NCBI GenBank assembly: GCA_002722255.1
Contig: PBLD01000001.1
Span: 998,311-1,062,310, forward strand
Length of the DNA: 64,000 bases
Source of the DNA: Winogradskyella sp.
GTDB lineage: Bacteria > Bacteroidota > Bacteroidia > Flavobacteriales > Flavobacteriaceae
Direction of reading: 5' to 3'
Under the pieces are notes generated by a model. That model made no database searches. It worked only from the letters and a program-made list of their open reading frames with translations, and was not told the origin of the DNA. A program made the translations under genes and the position numbers. Positions 17,515 through 28,100 of this stretch are shown here, piece by piece (within the stretch, counting starts at the first letter, position 1; each line of letters starts with the position of its first letter).

Positions 17515-19632
17515 ATGAAATTCAATCTTATCCCATTAATCCTTGCAGTCCTTTTCTTTTCTTGTAATCAAAAAGAAAAACATATTACTGAAGTGACTTC
17601 GCCAAATAGTGAAGTGAAAGTAAATTTCAACCTTAATGCTCAGGGACAACCGTTTTATACCGTAATGTTCAATAACAAAACCGTAGTAGATAGCTCTTAC
17701 TTAGGGTTTGAGTTTACAAATGCTGAAGCTTTAAAGGATAATTTCAATATTGTAAATACAACATCAAGTACATTCAATGAGACGTGGCAAATGCCTTGGG
17801 GAGAACAAGTCGATGTGGTAAATCATTACAATGAATTAAGAGTTGAATTACAAGAAACATCAGAATTAAAACGAAAACTAAACCTTGTTTTTAAAGTATA
17901 TGACGATGGTATTGGATTCAGATACGAATTCCCAGAACAAGCTAATTTTAAAGAAGCATTAATTAAAGACGAGCATACAGAGTTCAATTTAACCGAAGAC
18001 TATAAAACGTTTTGGATTTCTGGTGATTGGGATATTTACGAGCATTTATATAACACAACTAAGCTTTCAGAAATAGATGCTTTACAATTTGCTAATCATA
18101 AGAATTTAGCACAAACCTATATTCCTGAAAATGCTGTAAATACACCAGTTACTATGGTTGGCGCAGATGGTACACACTTAAGTTTTCACGAGGCAGCGTT
18201 GATAGATTATTCAGGAATGACTTTAAAAGTAGATACTGAAAATCTTGATTTAAAGAGTAATTTAGTAGGTTCAGAGAATACTGATTATAAGGTAAAACGA
18301 ATGTTACCTTTTGAGACACCTTGGAGAACCATTCAAATTTCAGATAACGCACCAGAACTCATAGAATCAAAGTTAATCGTAAACCTAAACGAACCAAATA
18401 AACTTGGAAATGTATCTTGGTTTACACCAATGAAGTACACAGGTGTTTGGTGGGAAATGCACTTAGGGAAATCGTCTTGGGATTACGGTATGACTCAAAA
18501 TATGAGTACTTGGACAGATACAGGAGGTGCACACGGAAAGCACGGAGCAAATACTGAAAATGTAAAACGTTTTATAGACTTTTCGGCAAAAAATAACATT
18601 GGTGGTGTTTTAGTTGAAGGTTGGAATACTGGTTGGGAACATTGGATTGGTTTTGAAGATCGAGAAGGCGTATTCGATTTTGTAACACCTTATCCAGATT
18701 ATGATATTGATGAGGTAACACGATATGCTAAAGAAAAAGGTGTAGAAATTATAATGCACCACGAAACCTCTGCGGCAACCGAAACGTATACCAAACAACA
18801 AGACACAGCTTACGCCTTAATGCAGAAATACGGTATGCACTCAGTAAAATCTGGTTATGTTGGCAAAATTCTTCCGAAAGGTGAATACCATCACGGACAG
18901 TATATGGTGAATCATTACAACAATGCAGCCATTAAAGCTGCTGAATACGACGTTGCAGTTAATGCGCACGAGCCAATTAAAGCAACGGGTTTACGTAGAA
19001 CTTATCCAAATATCATTTCTCGTGAAGGTTTAAGAGGTCAAGAATTTAATGCTTGGGCAAGCGATGGAGGTAATCCACCAGAGCATTTGCCAATAGTTGC
19101 TTTTACAAGAATGTTGTCTGGTCCTATAGATTACACACCAGGAATTTTCAATATTAAGTTTGATGAATACAAACCAGACAATCAGGTAAACACTACGATT
19201 GCTCAACAATTAGCATTGTATGTGGTGATTTATAGTCCAATACAAATGGCTGCCGATTTAGTTGAGCATTATGAGGCGAACCCAGAGCCACTTCAATTTA
19301 TAAAAGATGTTGGTGTAGATTGGCAACAGACTAAAGTCTTAAATGGCGAGGTTGGCGATTATGTAACTATAGCAAGACAAGAGCGAGAAACAGGAGATTG
19401 GTTTGTTGGTGGTATTACAGATGAAAATGCAAGAACAATAGACTTAACTTTCGACTTTTTAGACGATAACCAAAGCTATGAAGCTATAATTTATAAAGAT
19501 GGAGATAACGCACATTGGGATGAAAATCCGCTAGATATTATTATCGAAAAAATTGAAGTGTCAAAAGGCTCAAATCTTTCAGTAAAATTAGCAGAGGGAG
19601 GAGGTTTTGCAATTAGCATAAAGAAAGTTTAG
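17515..19632 (+). CDS. GH97 alpha-glucosidase lipoprotein (SusB-like)
   Basis: Exo-acting alpha-glucosidase of 705 aa with lipobox AVLFFSC. A large N-terminal beta-sandwich (about residues 25-290) precedes the barrel that begins near GVWWEMHLG. Glutamates matching the inverting SusB type are visible: HHETSAATETY (near 414), AHEPIKATG (near 483) and EGLRGQEFNAW (near 503). Presence of the base glutamates favours the inverting alpha-glucoside branch over retaining alpha-galactosidases. Last gene of the maltodextrin operon. Confidence 0.9.
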   Translation: MKFNLIPLILAVLFFSCNQKEKHITEVTSPNSEVKVNFNLNAQGQPFYTVMFNNKTVVDSSYLGFEFTNAEALKDNFNIVNTTSSTFNETWQMPWGEQVDVVNHYNELRVELQETSELKRKLNLVFKVYDDGIGFRYEFPEQANFKEALIKDEHTEFNLTEDYKTFWISGDWDIYEHLYNTTKLSEIDALQFANHKNLAQTYIPENAVNTPVTMVGADGTHLSFHEAALIDYSGMTLKVDTENLDLKSNLVGSENTDYKVKRMLPFETPWRTIQISDNAPELIESKLIVNLNEPNKLGNVSWFTPMKYTGVWWEMHLGKSSWDYGMTQNMSTWTDTGGAHGKHGANTENVKRFIDFSAKNNIGGVLVEGWNTGWEHWIGFEDREGVFDFVTPYPDYDIDEVTRYAKEKGVEIIMHHETSAATETYTKQQDTAYALMQKYGMHSVKSGYVGKILPKGEYHHGQYMVNHYNNAAIKAAEYDVAVNAHEPIKATGLRRTYPNIISREGLRGQEFNAWASDGGNPPEHLPIVAFTRMLSGPIDYTPGIFNIKFDEYKPDNQVNTTIAQQLALYVVIYSPIQMAADLVEHYEANPEPLQFIKDVGVDWQQTKVLNGEVGDYVTIARQERETGDWFVGGITDENARTIDLTFDFLDDNQSYEAIIYKDGDNAHWDENPLDIIIEKIEVSKGSNLSVKLAEGGGFAISIKKV

Positions 19633-19734
19633 TTTTTTGTCAAAATATGTAACAAAATCATGTGTAAGTTCGTCTACTAATAAACGACTACAATTAAAAT
19701 TTTGTAACTTAGGAAATAAAACTACTTTAATTCA

Positions 19735-22113
19735 TTGAATATTAATAACCACATTGAGTCACCTTTAAATGTAAAGGTTAGCTTTAATAAGCTATTAGAA
19801 AAGTACGAACTGCTTATGCATTCCGATAAAAAAGCAGTGGTTTCTAATGCAAAACGTGTATTGCAGATCGCTAAGGATAATCCTATTCTTAGAGAGGGTT
19901 TTAGCGATTTGTCGTTGTTTGAAAAGTATGAAGATGAGATTGCAGGTATTCTTCAGGATTCCTTTAGTCCTATTTTAACACAAAATGAAATAAAAACAGC
20001 TTCTATACCTTTACAAGATGTTATTTTTAATTCATCAGAACGTTTTAATTCAATTTTGAAAGATGCTGGAGAGGACTTTGAATTAGAAATTAAAAACCTT
20101 CCAGAAGATCATAATTATATAATTGCATGTTCAATTATTTTGAAGTTCTGTTATGGTTATGACCTTAGTTTTAAACGACCTTTCTTCTATGAAATTCCAG
20201 ATAAAAATGGTGTTATGCGTTACTATAAAATTCTGTACAATGCAGACTTTATAGAAATTACACCAAATGAGCATGCTCCAAATATTACACCAGAAGATTA
20301 TGATCAACTGATAGATAATTTTGAGGATTTAGAGTTATGGAAATCAAAGTTTCCACCAAATAGTTATGATTTTAAAGGATTTGTAATTTCAAATATTTTT
20401 GATGTAACTGATGATCAGTCTATTTCCAATATTAAGTCTTCTCTTTTAGGTAAAGGAAAACGAAAGGACCAAGCCTTTATGGAAGACTTTCATGAAATCT
20501 TTCGTTCGCTCCTTGGTATAAAGGATATAAAAGTTGGGTTCTCTATCTACAATAAAGATGATGATTCATTTATGAGAGTCTATGGTGCTGGTATGACGAG
20601 TTATCTTCTTAATGAATTAGAAGCATCTTATTGCACAGATGCGCTGTGTGATTGGTCATATAATAGATTGCTTAAAGAGAAAAAATACTTCACAATTTCA
20701 AATGTAGAAGAGGTTTATGAAAGTAGAGATTGTGATGTACCTCATATTAAAGTTTTAAAAGAGCAAGGTATACAAAGTGCAATTTTTGCACCAATTGCTA
20801 ATGACCAAGGGTTAATGGGAATACTAGAATTAGTATCTGATAAACCTAAGGTTCTAAATAGTGTTAATGCTAATAAACTTGTAGACGTAATGCCTTTTAT
20901 TGTCTCGGCTGTAGAACGATCTAAGGCAGAGGAAGAAAATTTAATTGAAGCTGTAATACAGAAAGAATGTACCTCTATTCACTCTAGTGTACATTGGAAA
21001 TTTGTGCAGGAAGCCAGAAATTATATCAAAGCGCAGTACAATAAAGAAGAATCAGCAACATTTAGAAAGATTGCTTTTGATAATGTGTATCCGCTATTTG
21101 GACAAATAGATGTTAAAGGTTCTTCAAATGCTAGAAATGAAGCTACCAAGAAAGATTTGCTAATGCAATTAAATCTTGCTGAGAAAATTCTCGATAAAAG
21201 TCTTGAGGAAAAACACTTGCCAATATTTGAGAAAATAAGGTTTCAGATTATAAAGCATAGTTCTGATATTAAGGATAATTTTAAGGTAGATAGTGAGCAT
21301 GCCATTTCTGTCTTTTTAAAAGAAGAAGTAAAGCCAGCTTTTCAGCTCATAGCTAAAAGTCAAGAATCGCTTAAAGATGATATTGAAGATTACTTTAAAA
21401 AGATAGATGAAGATCTTAACGTTATTTATTTCTATCGAAAGCATTACGACGACACGGTAAAGCTTATAAATACCAATATGTCATCACTATTAGACGAAAA
21501 ACAGATTGAGGCACAAAAAATGTATCCACACTTTTTTGAGCGTTTTAAAACTGACGGAGTAGAGCATAATATGTATATAGGTGAATCTATTACTAAACTA
21601 GATAGCTTTGATGTGATTTACCTTTATAATTTAAGACTGTGGCAATTACAGGTAATGTGCGAAATGGAGAACGCGTACTATCAAAACCAGCATGAATATC
21701 CAATAAGTTTAGATGTAGCTTCAATGGTGTTAGTGTTTAATCAGCCACTTTCAATTCGTTTTAGAATGGACGAAAAACGCTTTGATGTTGATGGTACTTA
21801 TAACGCACGTTATGAGGTGGTTAAAAAACGTGTCGATAAAGCTTTTATAAAAGGTACTGAAGAGCGAATTACTGAAAAAGGAAAACTAACCATTGTGTAT
21901 TCTCAAAAAGAAGATGAGGAGGAATACAAAACATACATAAGTTTTTTACAATCTAAAAACGTACTTGATAATGATTTAGAAGTCTTAGAGTTAGAGGACT
22001 TGCAAGGAGTAACCGGACTTAAGGCGTTAAGGGTTAGTATTCTTTACCATAATGAAAATGATGATAAGAATTTCTACACTTACAACGATTTAATGGAAAC
22101 TATTAAATCCTAA
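19735..22113 (+). CDS. Large GAF-domain protein, TTG start
   Basis: 792-aa cytosolic protein of unknown function. A GAF sensor domain lies at about residues 250-395, ending with APIANDQGLMGILELVSDK; the flanking regions are long, mostly helical and unassigned. No kinase, cyclase or HTH motif is seen. The best start is TTG at 19735; the next ATG would remove 27 residues. The 3' end overlaps by 11 bases the 3' end of the convergent HD/PycTM-like gene. A shared signalling role with that gene is only a guess from position. Confidence 0.75.
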   Translation: MNINNHIESPLNVKVSFNKLLEKYELLMHSDKKAVVSNAKRVLQIAKDNPILREGFSDLSLFEKYEDEIAGILQDSFSPILTQNEIKTASIPLQDVIFNSSERFNSILKDAGEDFELEIKNLPEDHNYIIACSIILKFCYGYDLSFKRPFFYEIPDKNGVMRYYKILYNADFIEITPNEHAPNITPEDYDQLIDNFEDLELWKSKFPPNSYDFKGFVISNIFDVTDDQSISNIKSSLLGKGKRKDQAFMEDFHEIFRSLLGIKDIKVGFSIYNKDDDSFMRVYGAGMTSYLLNELEASYCTDALCDWSYNRLLKEKKYFTISNVEEVYESRDCDVPHIKVLKEQGIQSAIFAPIANDQGLMGILELVSDKPKVLNSVNANKLVDVMPFIVSAVERSKAEEENLIEAVIQKECTSIHSSVHWKFVQEARNYIKAQYNKEESATFRKIAFDNVYPLFGQIDVKGSSNARNEATKKDLLMQLNLAEKILDKSLEEKHLPIFEKIRFQIIKHSSDIKDNFKVDSEHAISVFLKEEVKPAFQLIAKSQESLKDDIEDYFKKIDEDLNVIYFYRKHYDDTVKLINTNMSSLLDEKQIEAQKMYPHFFERFKTDGVEHNMYIGESITKLDSFDVIYLYNLRLWQLQVMCEMENAYYQNQHEYPISLDVASMVLVFNQPLSIRFRMDEKRFDVDGTYNARYEVVKKRVDKAFIKGTEERITEKGKLTIVYSQKEDEEEYKTYISFLQSKNVLDNDLEVLELEDLQGVTGLKALRVSILYHNENDDKNFYTYNDLMETIKS

Positions 22114-23374
22114 AAATACCTTTTTCATCTTCCTTTGATTTTATAAAACCAGTCTCTTCATTAGTTTCTGGTAAAACATCCTCAATATTTACGTTAGGAT
22201 TATCTTTTACCGCAATAGCAAAAGATATTAAAGAGATAATGATACCAATCATAAATACAGTATAGGTAATACGTAATAGTCTGTATTTGCGTTCTAGAAC
22301 TTTACCTAAAAAGTATAAATCTTTTGTGAGTGCTTTATAGATATAGTCTTTATCTTTTACCATTTCTCCAATAGCCCATTCAAATTCTTTTAATTCCATT
22401 TTGTGGAAATTACCAAAAAAACTAAGGTTAACCTCTTGGTTTTCAACATCCTCTTTGGTAAACTCCCCACTTGTTACATTTGGTCGCGTAGCAATGATTG
22501 ATAGTACCATAGAAATAACACAGAATGATAAAAATATAATGGTAGGCCAAGTTAAATAAGGGTTGGTGTCTAGCTTAGAAATTAGATTGGCAAGTACAAC
22601 CGAAATAATAATGGCATTAACCGATAGCAATATGTTGGCTTTTGTATCGGCAATATCGCTTAGTTTAATATGGTTTCTTAATGCAGTTCTGTAAAATGTT
22701 TGTACACCACGTTCTGGGCTTTCGTTTTTATATTGAGCTTTGTATTTAGCTTTAAGTTTTTCAACATCAAGTTTCTTTTTACGCTTTTTCTTTTTGCCCA
22801 TTAACTTTGCTAAGTTCTTTTCTTTTCGTGGTTGCCATTTTTTTAAAGCATATTCTGTATAAAAACTATGTTCCGTTAATACTTTTATATTTTCGGCTCG
22901 CCATTCAGCAGGCGTATAATTTTTAATACCACGCAGTTCTAGTTCTTTTCTAAGAAACTCGCTAGCTTCATTAAAATATTTTTTTCCAAAGTGAGAAGCG
23001 TCAGCATCTCGTATAATTTCTTCAAGTTTATTGGATGGTTCTTCATCAAACTTTGTTGCCATTATACAACTTGAAACAGCATTGATAATGTTTTCTTCAA
23101 CCCCTTTTTCTTTCAAAAAAGCTTGGGCAAGTTTTACACTTTCAGCTTCGTGATTTTCAGAATTTACAGTGTAACCAATATCATGCAACAGGGCTGTTAA
23201 CTCAAGTATATGAGACTCTTCTTTTGAGATTTTTGAGTTTTCTATAAGTTCTTTAGTGCTCTTTACTACGCGCTGTGTGTGCGTGTAGTTATGATATATA
23301 AAAGTGTTAGGAAGTTTGTCTGATAATAGGTTAAAAACATATTCCTGTGTGTCTTCAATAAGAGACTTTGCCAT
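22103..23374 (-). CDS. HD phosphohydrolase fused to Pycsar-effector-like transmembrane domain
   Basis: 423 aa in two halves. The N-terminal half (about 1-185) is an HD-family phosphohydrolase: metal ligands appear as HNYTHT, LLHDIGY (the HD pair), NHEAES and DADASHFG. A basic KKKKRKKK linker (about 195-203) follows. The C-terminal half has RNHIKLSDIADTKANILLS, two membrane segments, a soluble stretch and a final pair of hydrophobic stretches, matching the PycTM/DUF5706 effector family. This suggests a nucleotide-responsive membrane protein carrying its own phosphodiesterase. No cyclase gene is adjacent, so a complete Pycsar system is not shown. Confidence 0.75.
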   Translation of the reverse strand: MAKSLIEDTQEYVFNLLSDKLPNTFIYHNYTHTQRVVKSTKELIENSKISKEESHILELTALLHDIGYTVNSENHEAESVKLAQAFLKEKGVEENIINAVSSCIMATKFDEEPSNKLEEIIRDADASHFGKKYFNEASEFLRKELELRGIKNYTPAEWRAENIKVLTEHSFYTEYALKKWQPRKEKNLAKLMGKKKKRKKKLDVEKLKAKYKAQYKNESPERGVQTFYRTALRNHIKLSDIADTKANILLSVNAIIISVVLANLISKLDTNPYLTWPTIIFLSFCVISMVLSIIATRPNVTSGEFTKEDVENQEVNLSFFGNFHKMELKEFEWAIGEMVKDKDYIYKALTKDLYFLGKVLERKYRLLRITYTVFMIGIIISLISFAIAVKDNPNVNIEDVLPETNEETGFIKSKEDEKGIFRI

Positions 23375-23539
23375 AAGTAACGTACATTATTAATTAGGTC
23401 TAAATTACGAAAATTACAAGACTTAACATTTAATTAGAGCTAATAGTAATTACTAAGTTGTATTTTTATAAAAATGATAAAGCAATAAGTTGTAACTACC
23501 ATTTTAAATCCTAGACCAAAAAGCCTTCTTCATAACTAT

Positions 23540-25102
23540 ATGCAATTAAAAATAGCCGATACTTTTAATAAAGAATTACCGTCTGACACTAACTTAAGTA
23601 ATACTAGAAGAAAAGTATTTGGTGCCATGTACTCTTATGTAAAACCCAGAGTACCTAAATCACCAAAGCTAATTCATGTATCACCAGAAATGTGTGAAAA
23701 CATAGGAATTCATGAAGACGAAGTAGGTTCTGAGGAGTTTTTAAATATTTTTTCAGGCTCTGAATTGTACAAAGAAACGCAGCCTTATGCCATGGCTTAT
23801 GCAGGACACCAATTTGGGAATTGGGCAGGACAGCTAGGTGATGGAAGAGCAATAAATTTATTCGAGGTACAGCACAACAAAAAACGATGGGCAATGCAAC
23901 TAAAGGGAGCTGGTGAAACGCCATATTCTAGACAAGGAGATGGCTTAGCTGTTTTAAGGTCTTCCGTAAGAGAGTACTTGTGTAGTGAGGCAATGCATCA
24001 TTTGGGAGTGCCAACAACAAGAGTTTTAAGTCTTATGCTTTCTGGAGATGAGGTGTTAAGAGATATGTTGTACAATGGTAATGCAGCTTATGAAAAAGGA
24101 GCTATTGTATGCAGAGTGGCGCCAACATTTATTCGTTTTGGTAATTTTGAATTGTTTGCTTCCAGAAATGATATAGACAATCTCAAAAAACTTACAGATT
24201 ACACTATAAAGCATTTTTATCCAGAACTTGGAGCACCTTCAAAAGAAGTCTATATTCAGTTCTTTAAAGCAGTTACAGATAAAACTTTAGAAATGATTAT
24301 TCATTGGCAACGTGTCGGTTTTGTACATGGTGTTATGAATACAGATAATATGTCTATTTTAGGACAAACCATAGATTATGGGCCTTATGGTTGGTTAGAA
24401 GGTTTTGATTTTGGCTGGACACCAAACACTACAGACAGAGAACATAAACGTTATCGATACGGCAATCAGCCAAACATAGCACTTTGGAATTTGCTACAAC
24501 TTGCCAATGCTTTGTACCCTCTGGTTGAAGAGGCTGAACCATTTGAAACAATTCTAAATCAGTATCAAAAAGATTTTGAAGATGAATTTTTAGACATGAT
24601 GCGTTCAAAATTAGGATTAGATACAAAAGTTGAAGGAGATAAACAATTAATTGAAGACTTAGAAGATTGCCTTTTAATCTCAGAAACTGATATGACGATT
24701 TTCTATCGTTTATTGTCTAATTATCAGAAGGGTAATATTGATGAAGGATTGAAAATTGTTGAAGATGCTTTTTACAATTCAGAAGAAATAAAGGGTGATA
24801 AGAAAAAAAAATGGGAGGCATGGTTTAATGCATACGATAAAAGAGTAAATTCAGAACCATTAACAGATTCAGAGCGACGATTGAAAATGGATGCGGTAAA
24901 TCCTAAATACGTACTTAGAAATTACATGGCACAGTTGGCCATAGATAAGGCCAATGAAGGAGATTATGGTTTAATTGACGACATGTTTAAAATGTTGAAA
25001 AATCCATATAGAAATCAACCAGAATATCAAAAATGGTTCGCCAAAAGACCAGAATGGGCAAGACATAAAGTAGGATGCTCTATGTTATCTTGCAGCTCTT
25101 AA
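23540..25102 (+). CDS. selO: SelO/YdiU-family protein adenylyltransferase
   Basis: 520-aa pseudokinase-fold AMPylase, known in the family to transfer AMP to Ser/Thr/Tyr of redox proteins. Motifs visible: GDGRAINLFEV, QLKGAGETPYSRQGDG (ATP-binding loop), RSSVREYLCSEAMHHLGVP, and VHGVMNTDNMSI followed by IDYGPYGWLE in the active site. The C-terminus CSMLSCSS has the conserved cysteine pair; in animals one of these is selenocysteine, here both are Cys. Full length. A separate transcription unit starting 165 bases from the divergent HD gene. Confidence 0.93.
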   Translation: MQLKIADTFNKELPSDTNLSNTRRKVFGAMYSYVKPRVPKSPKLIHVSPEMCENIGIHEDEVGSEEFLNIFSGSELYKETQPYAMAYAGHQFGNWAGQLGDGRAINLFEVQHNKKRWAMQLKGAGETPYSRQGDGLAVLRSSVREYLCSEAMHHLGVPTTRVLSLMLSGDEVLRDMLYNGNAAYEKGAIVCRVAPTFIRFGNFELFASRNDIDNLKKLTDYTIKHFYPELGAPSKEVYIQFFKAVTDKTLEMIIHWQRVGFVHGVMNTDNMSILGQTIDYGPYGWLEGFDFGWTPNTTDREHKRYRYGNQPNIALWNLLQLANALYPLVEEAEPFETILNQYQKDFEDEFLDMMRSKLGLDTKVEGDKQLIEDLEDCLLISETDMTIFYRLLSNYQKGNIDEGLKIVEDAFYNSEEIKGDKKKKWEAWFNAYDKRVNSEPLTDSERRLKMDAVNPKYVLRNYMAQLAIDKANEGDYGLIDDMFKMLKNPYRNQPEYQKWFAKRPEWARHKVGCSMLSCSS

Positions 25103-25116
25103 CTTTTTAAAAAGTT
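25101..25116. other. 16-bp AT-only palindrome after selO
   Basis: AACTTTTTAAAAAGTT is a perfect palindrome overlapping the selO stop codon. It could stop transcription weakly or bind a protein. The stem has almost no G or C, so terminator function is doubtful. Confidence 0.3.
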
Positions 25117-25141
25117 TATATTTTTAGTTATAATAATACAC

Positions 25142-28100
25142 ATGAAACATATTTACAAAAGAATTACAATACTAGTTTTAATCCTTTTAAGTCATGCTTG
25201 TGCCACATACAAAGAACAATATGCTGAGGATGATTTTACAGTACAAACTTTACCAGATAAACCAATAGACAATGTGTTTTATTTAGTTGGTGATGCTGGT
25301 AAATCTCCAATGAATGGATATTCTGATGCTTTAATGGCATTTAAAAAATATTTAGCAGAACAAAAAGTTTCAAAAGAAGATTATACATTGTATTTGGGTG
25401 ATAATATCTATCCAGCAGGATTACCTAAAAAAGAGCACAAGGACCGAGCATCTGCCGAAAATGCGCTTAAAGCACAATTCGGTGCAGTAGAAGAATTTAA
25501 AGGTAAAACCATATTTATACCAGGTAATCATGAGTGGTATGCTGGTGGATTAAAAGGTGTGAAACGTCAAGAAAAATACGTTGAAGATGCTTTAGGTAAA
25601 AATACCTTTCAACCAGAAAATGGTTGTCCTTTAGAAAGTATAGATGTTAGTGAAACAGTTCAGCTTATAATTATAGATACGCAATGGTATTTAGAAAATT
25701 GGAATGATAATCCTGGTATAAATGACGAATGCGAAATAAAAACAAGAGAACGTTTTTTCTTAGAAGTCGAAGGTGAATTAAAAAAAGCGCAAAACAAAAC
25801 TATTGTATTTGCGATGCATCACCCAATGTATACCAATGGAGTACATGGTGGACAATTTGCTGCTTCAAAACACTTGTTTCCTGGGCAGAAGAAAATACCA
25901 TTTCCAGGTTTGGCTTCTGTAGTTGCGCAAATTAGAACACAAGGAGGTGTTTCTATTCAAGATCGATATAACGAGCGTTATAATGAGTTAATGAAGCGTT
26001 TAGAAACCCTTGCTGTAGATAGTCCTAAATTAGTATTTGTGTCCGGTCATGAACATACGTTGCAATATATAGAAGAAGGCAGAATAAAACAGATAGTTTC
26101 TGGTTCTGGTGCAAAGGAGTCTTATGCTACGCTTAGTGATAATGGTTTGTTTTCCTATGGAAAACAAGGCTTTGCTAAACTCGTAGTGTATAAAGATGGT
26201 AGTTCTTGGGTACAGTTTTTTAGCGCCGAAAATGGAGAGCCAGAAGCCATGTTTCAAAAAGAAGTTATACCTCCAAACAAACCAGATTTTGATATTTCTA
26301 CTTTACCAGATAGCTTTCCAAATACAGTTGAGGTTTCTATTTATTCAAAAGAAGAAACTGATAAAACGGACTTTTTTGAAGCTATTTGGGGAGAAAATTA
26401 TAGAGATGTTTATAGTAAAAAAATTACGGCAAAAGTAGCCACTTTAGATACCCTTTACGGTGGATTAGAGGTAGTCCGAAAAGGTGGCGGGCATCAAACA
26501 CGTTCTTTAAGATTAAAACTAAAAGACGGTAGAGAATTAAATATGCGAGCACTTAGAAAAAGTGCGACACAATACATTCAAACTGTTGTATTTAAAGATA
26601 ATTTTATTAAGAATGAATTTGATGAAACCATAGTAGAAGATCTTATTTTAGATTTTTACACGGCAGCACATCCTTATGCGTTTTTAGTAGTGCCTAAACT
26701 TTCTGATGCTGCGCAGGTGTTACATACCAATCCAAAATTATATTACATTCCAAAACATAAGCATTTAGGAAAATATAACGATGAGTATGGTGGAGAACTG
26801 TATATGATAGAAGAACGTCCGGAGGACAACTATTCTAACGACAGAAATTTCGGATATGCAGATGATATAGAAAGTACCCATGATATCATCGAGAAAATAA
26901 GAAAAGATGAAGAGTATAAAATAGACGAAGTCGCTTTTGTTAGGGCAAGATTGTTTGATATGCTTTTGGGAGATTGGGATAGACACCAGGATCAATGGAG
27001 ATGGGCACAATTTGATCAACCAAATGGAGACAAACTTTACAGAGCAATACCAAGAGATAGAGATCAGGTGTTTTCTAATTTTGATGGAACTTTGCTCGAT
27101 ATAGGAAGAACGATTTCTAGCTCTACAAAGCAACTTCAAGTATATGATTCAGAGTTAAAAGATATAAAATGGATGAATAGTGCTGGTCATAAATTAGATA
27201 AAGCATTATTAAAACAATCTGATAAGTCAGTTTGGTTAGAACAGGCTAAATTTCTTCAGACAGAAATAACAGATGAAGTTATAGAAGACGCATTTTCAAA
27301 TTTACCTAAAGAAATTCAAGACGAAACTATAGAAGACATTAAAACCAAATTAAGAGGAAGACGAGATAATCTGGTAGATATTGCGACGCGTTATTCTAAC
27401 TATTTAGATGAGTTGGTAATACTTACAGCAACCGACAAAGATGATTTTATTGAGATTACAAGAACAGCAGATAAAGAGACCAGAGTACAGATCTGGAGAA
27501 ATAAAGGAGGCGAAAAAGCAGATGTCATTGTAGATAGAACGTATCACAGAGATGTCACTAAAGAGATTTGGGTGTATGGTCTAGATGATGATGATATTTT
27601 TGAAGTTAATGGTAAAGCAAATAATTTAATCTATACAAGACTTATAGGTGGGCAGGGAAATGATATCTATATTATAAATGAAGGAAGACGTATTAAGGTT
27701 TACGATCATAAGTCTAAAAAAAATACTATCGAAAAAAACAAGGGAGGTCAAATAAAGTTTACAGATAATTACAAATCTAATTTATACGATTTTCAAAAGT
27801 TTATAACAAAGACAGGTGTTATAACACCAAGTCTTGGTTTTAATCCAGATGATGGACTAAAAGTAGGAGTAAGCCTTGTTAAAACTACAAAAGGCTTTGA
27901 ACGCAATCCATTTTCACAACAACACAAGTTTAATGCTGGTTATTATTTTGCTACAGAAGGCTTCGATATTAGGTATAACGGTCAGTTTGCGAATATTTTT
28001 AATGATTGGAACTTAAAAGTAGGTGGTGTTTTTACAAGTGCCAATTTTACAAATAACTTCTTTGGTATAGGTAACGAAACGGTAAATAACGATGACGATT

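Noticed and set aside
22103-23374. Complete Pycsar phage-defence operon
   Set aside because: Only an effector-like domain is seen. No PycC-type cyclase gene is in the neighbouring genes, so I do not call a defence system.
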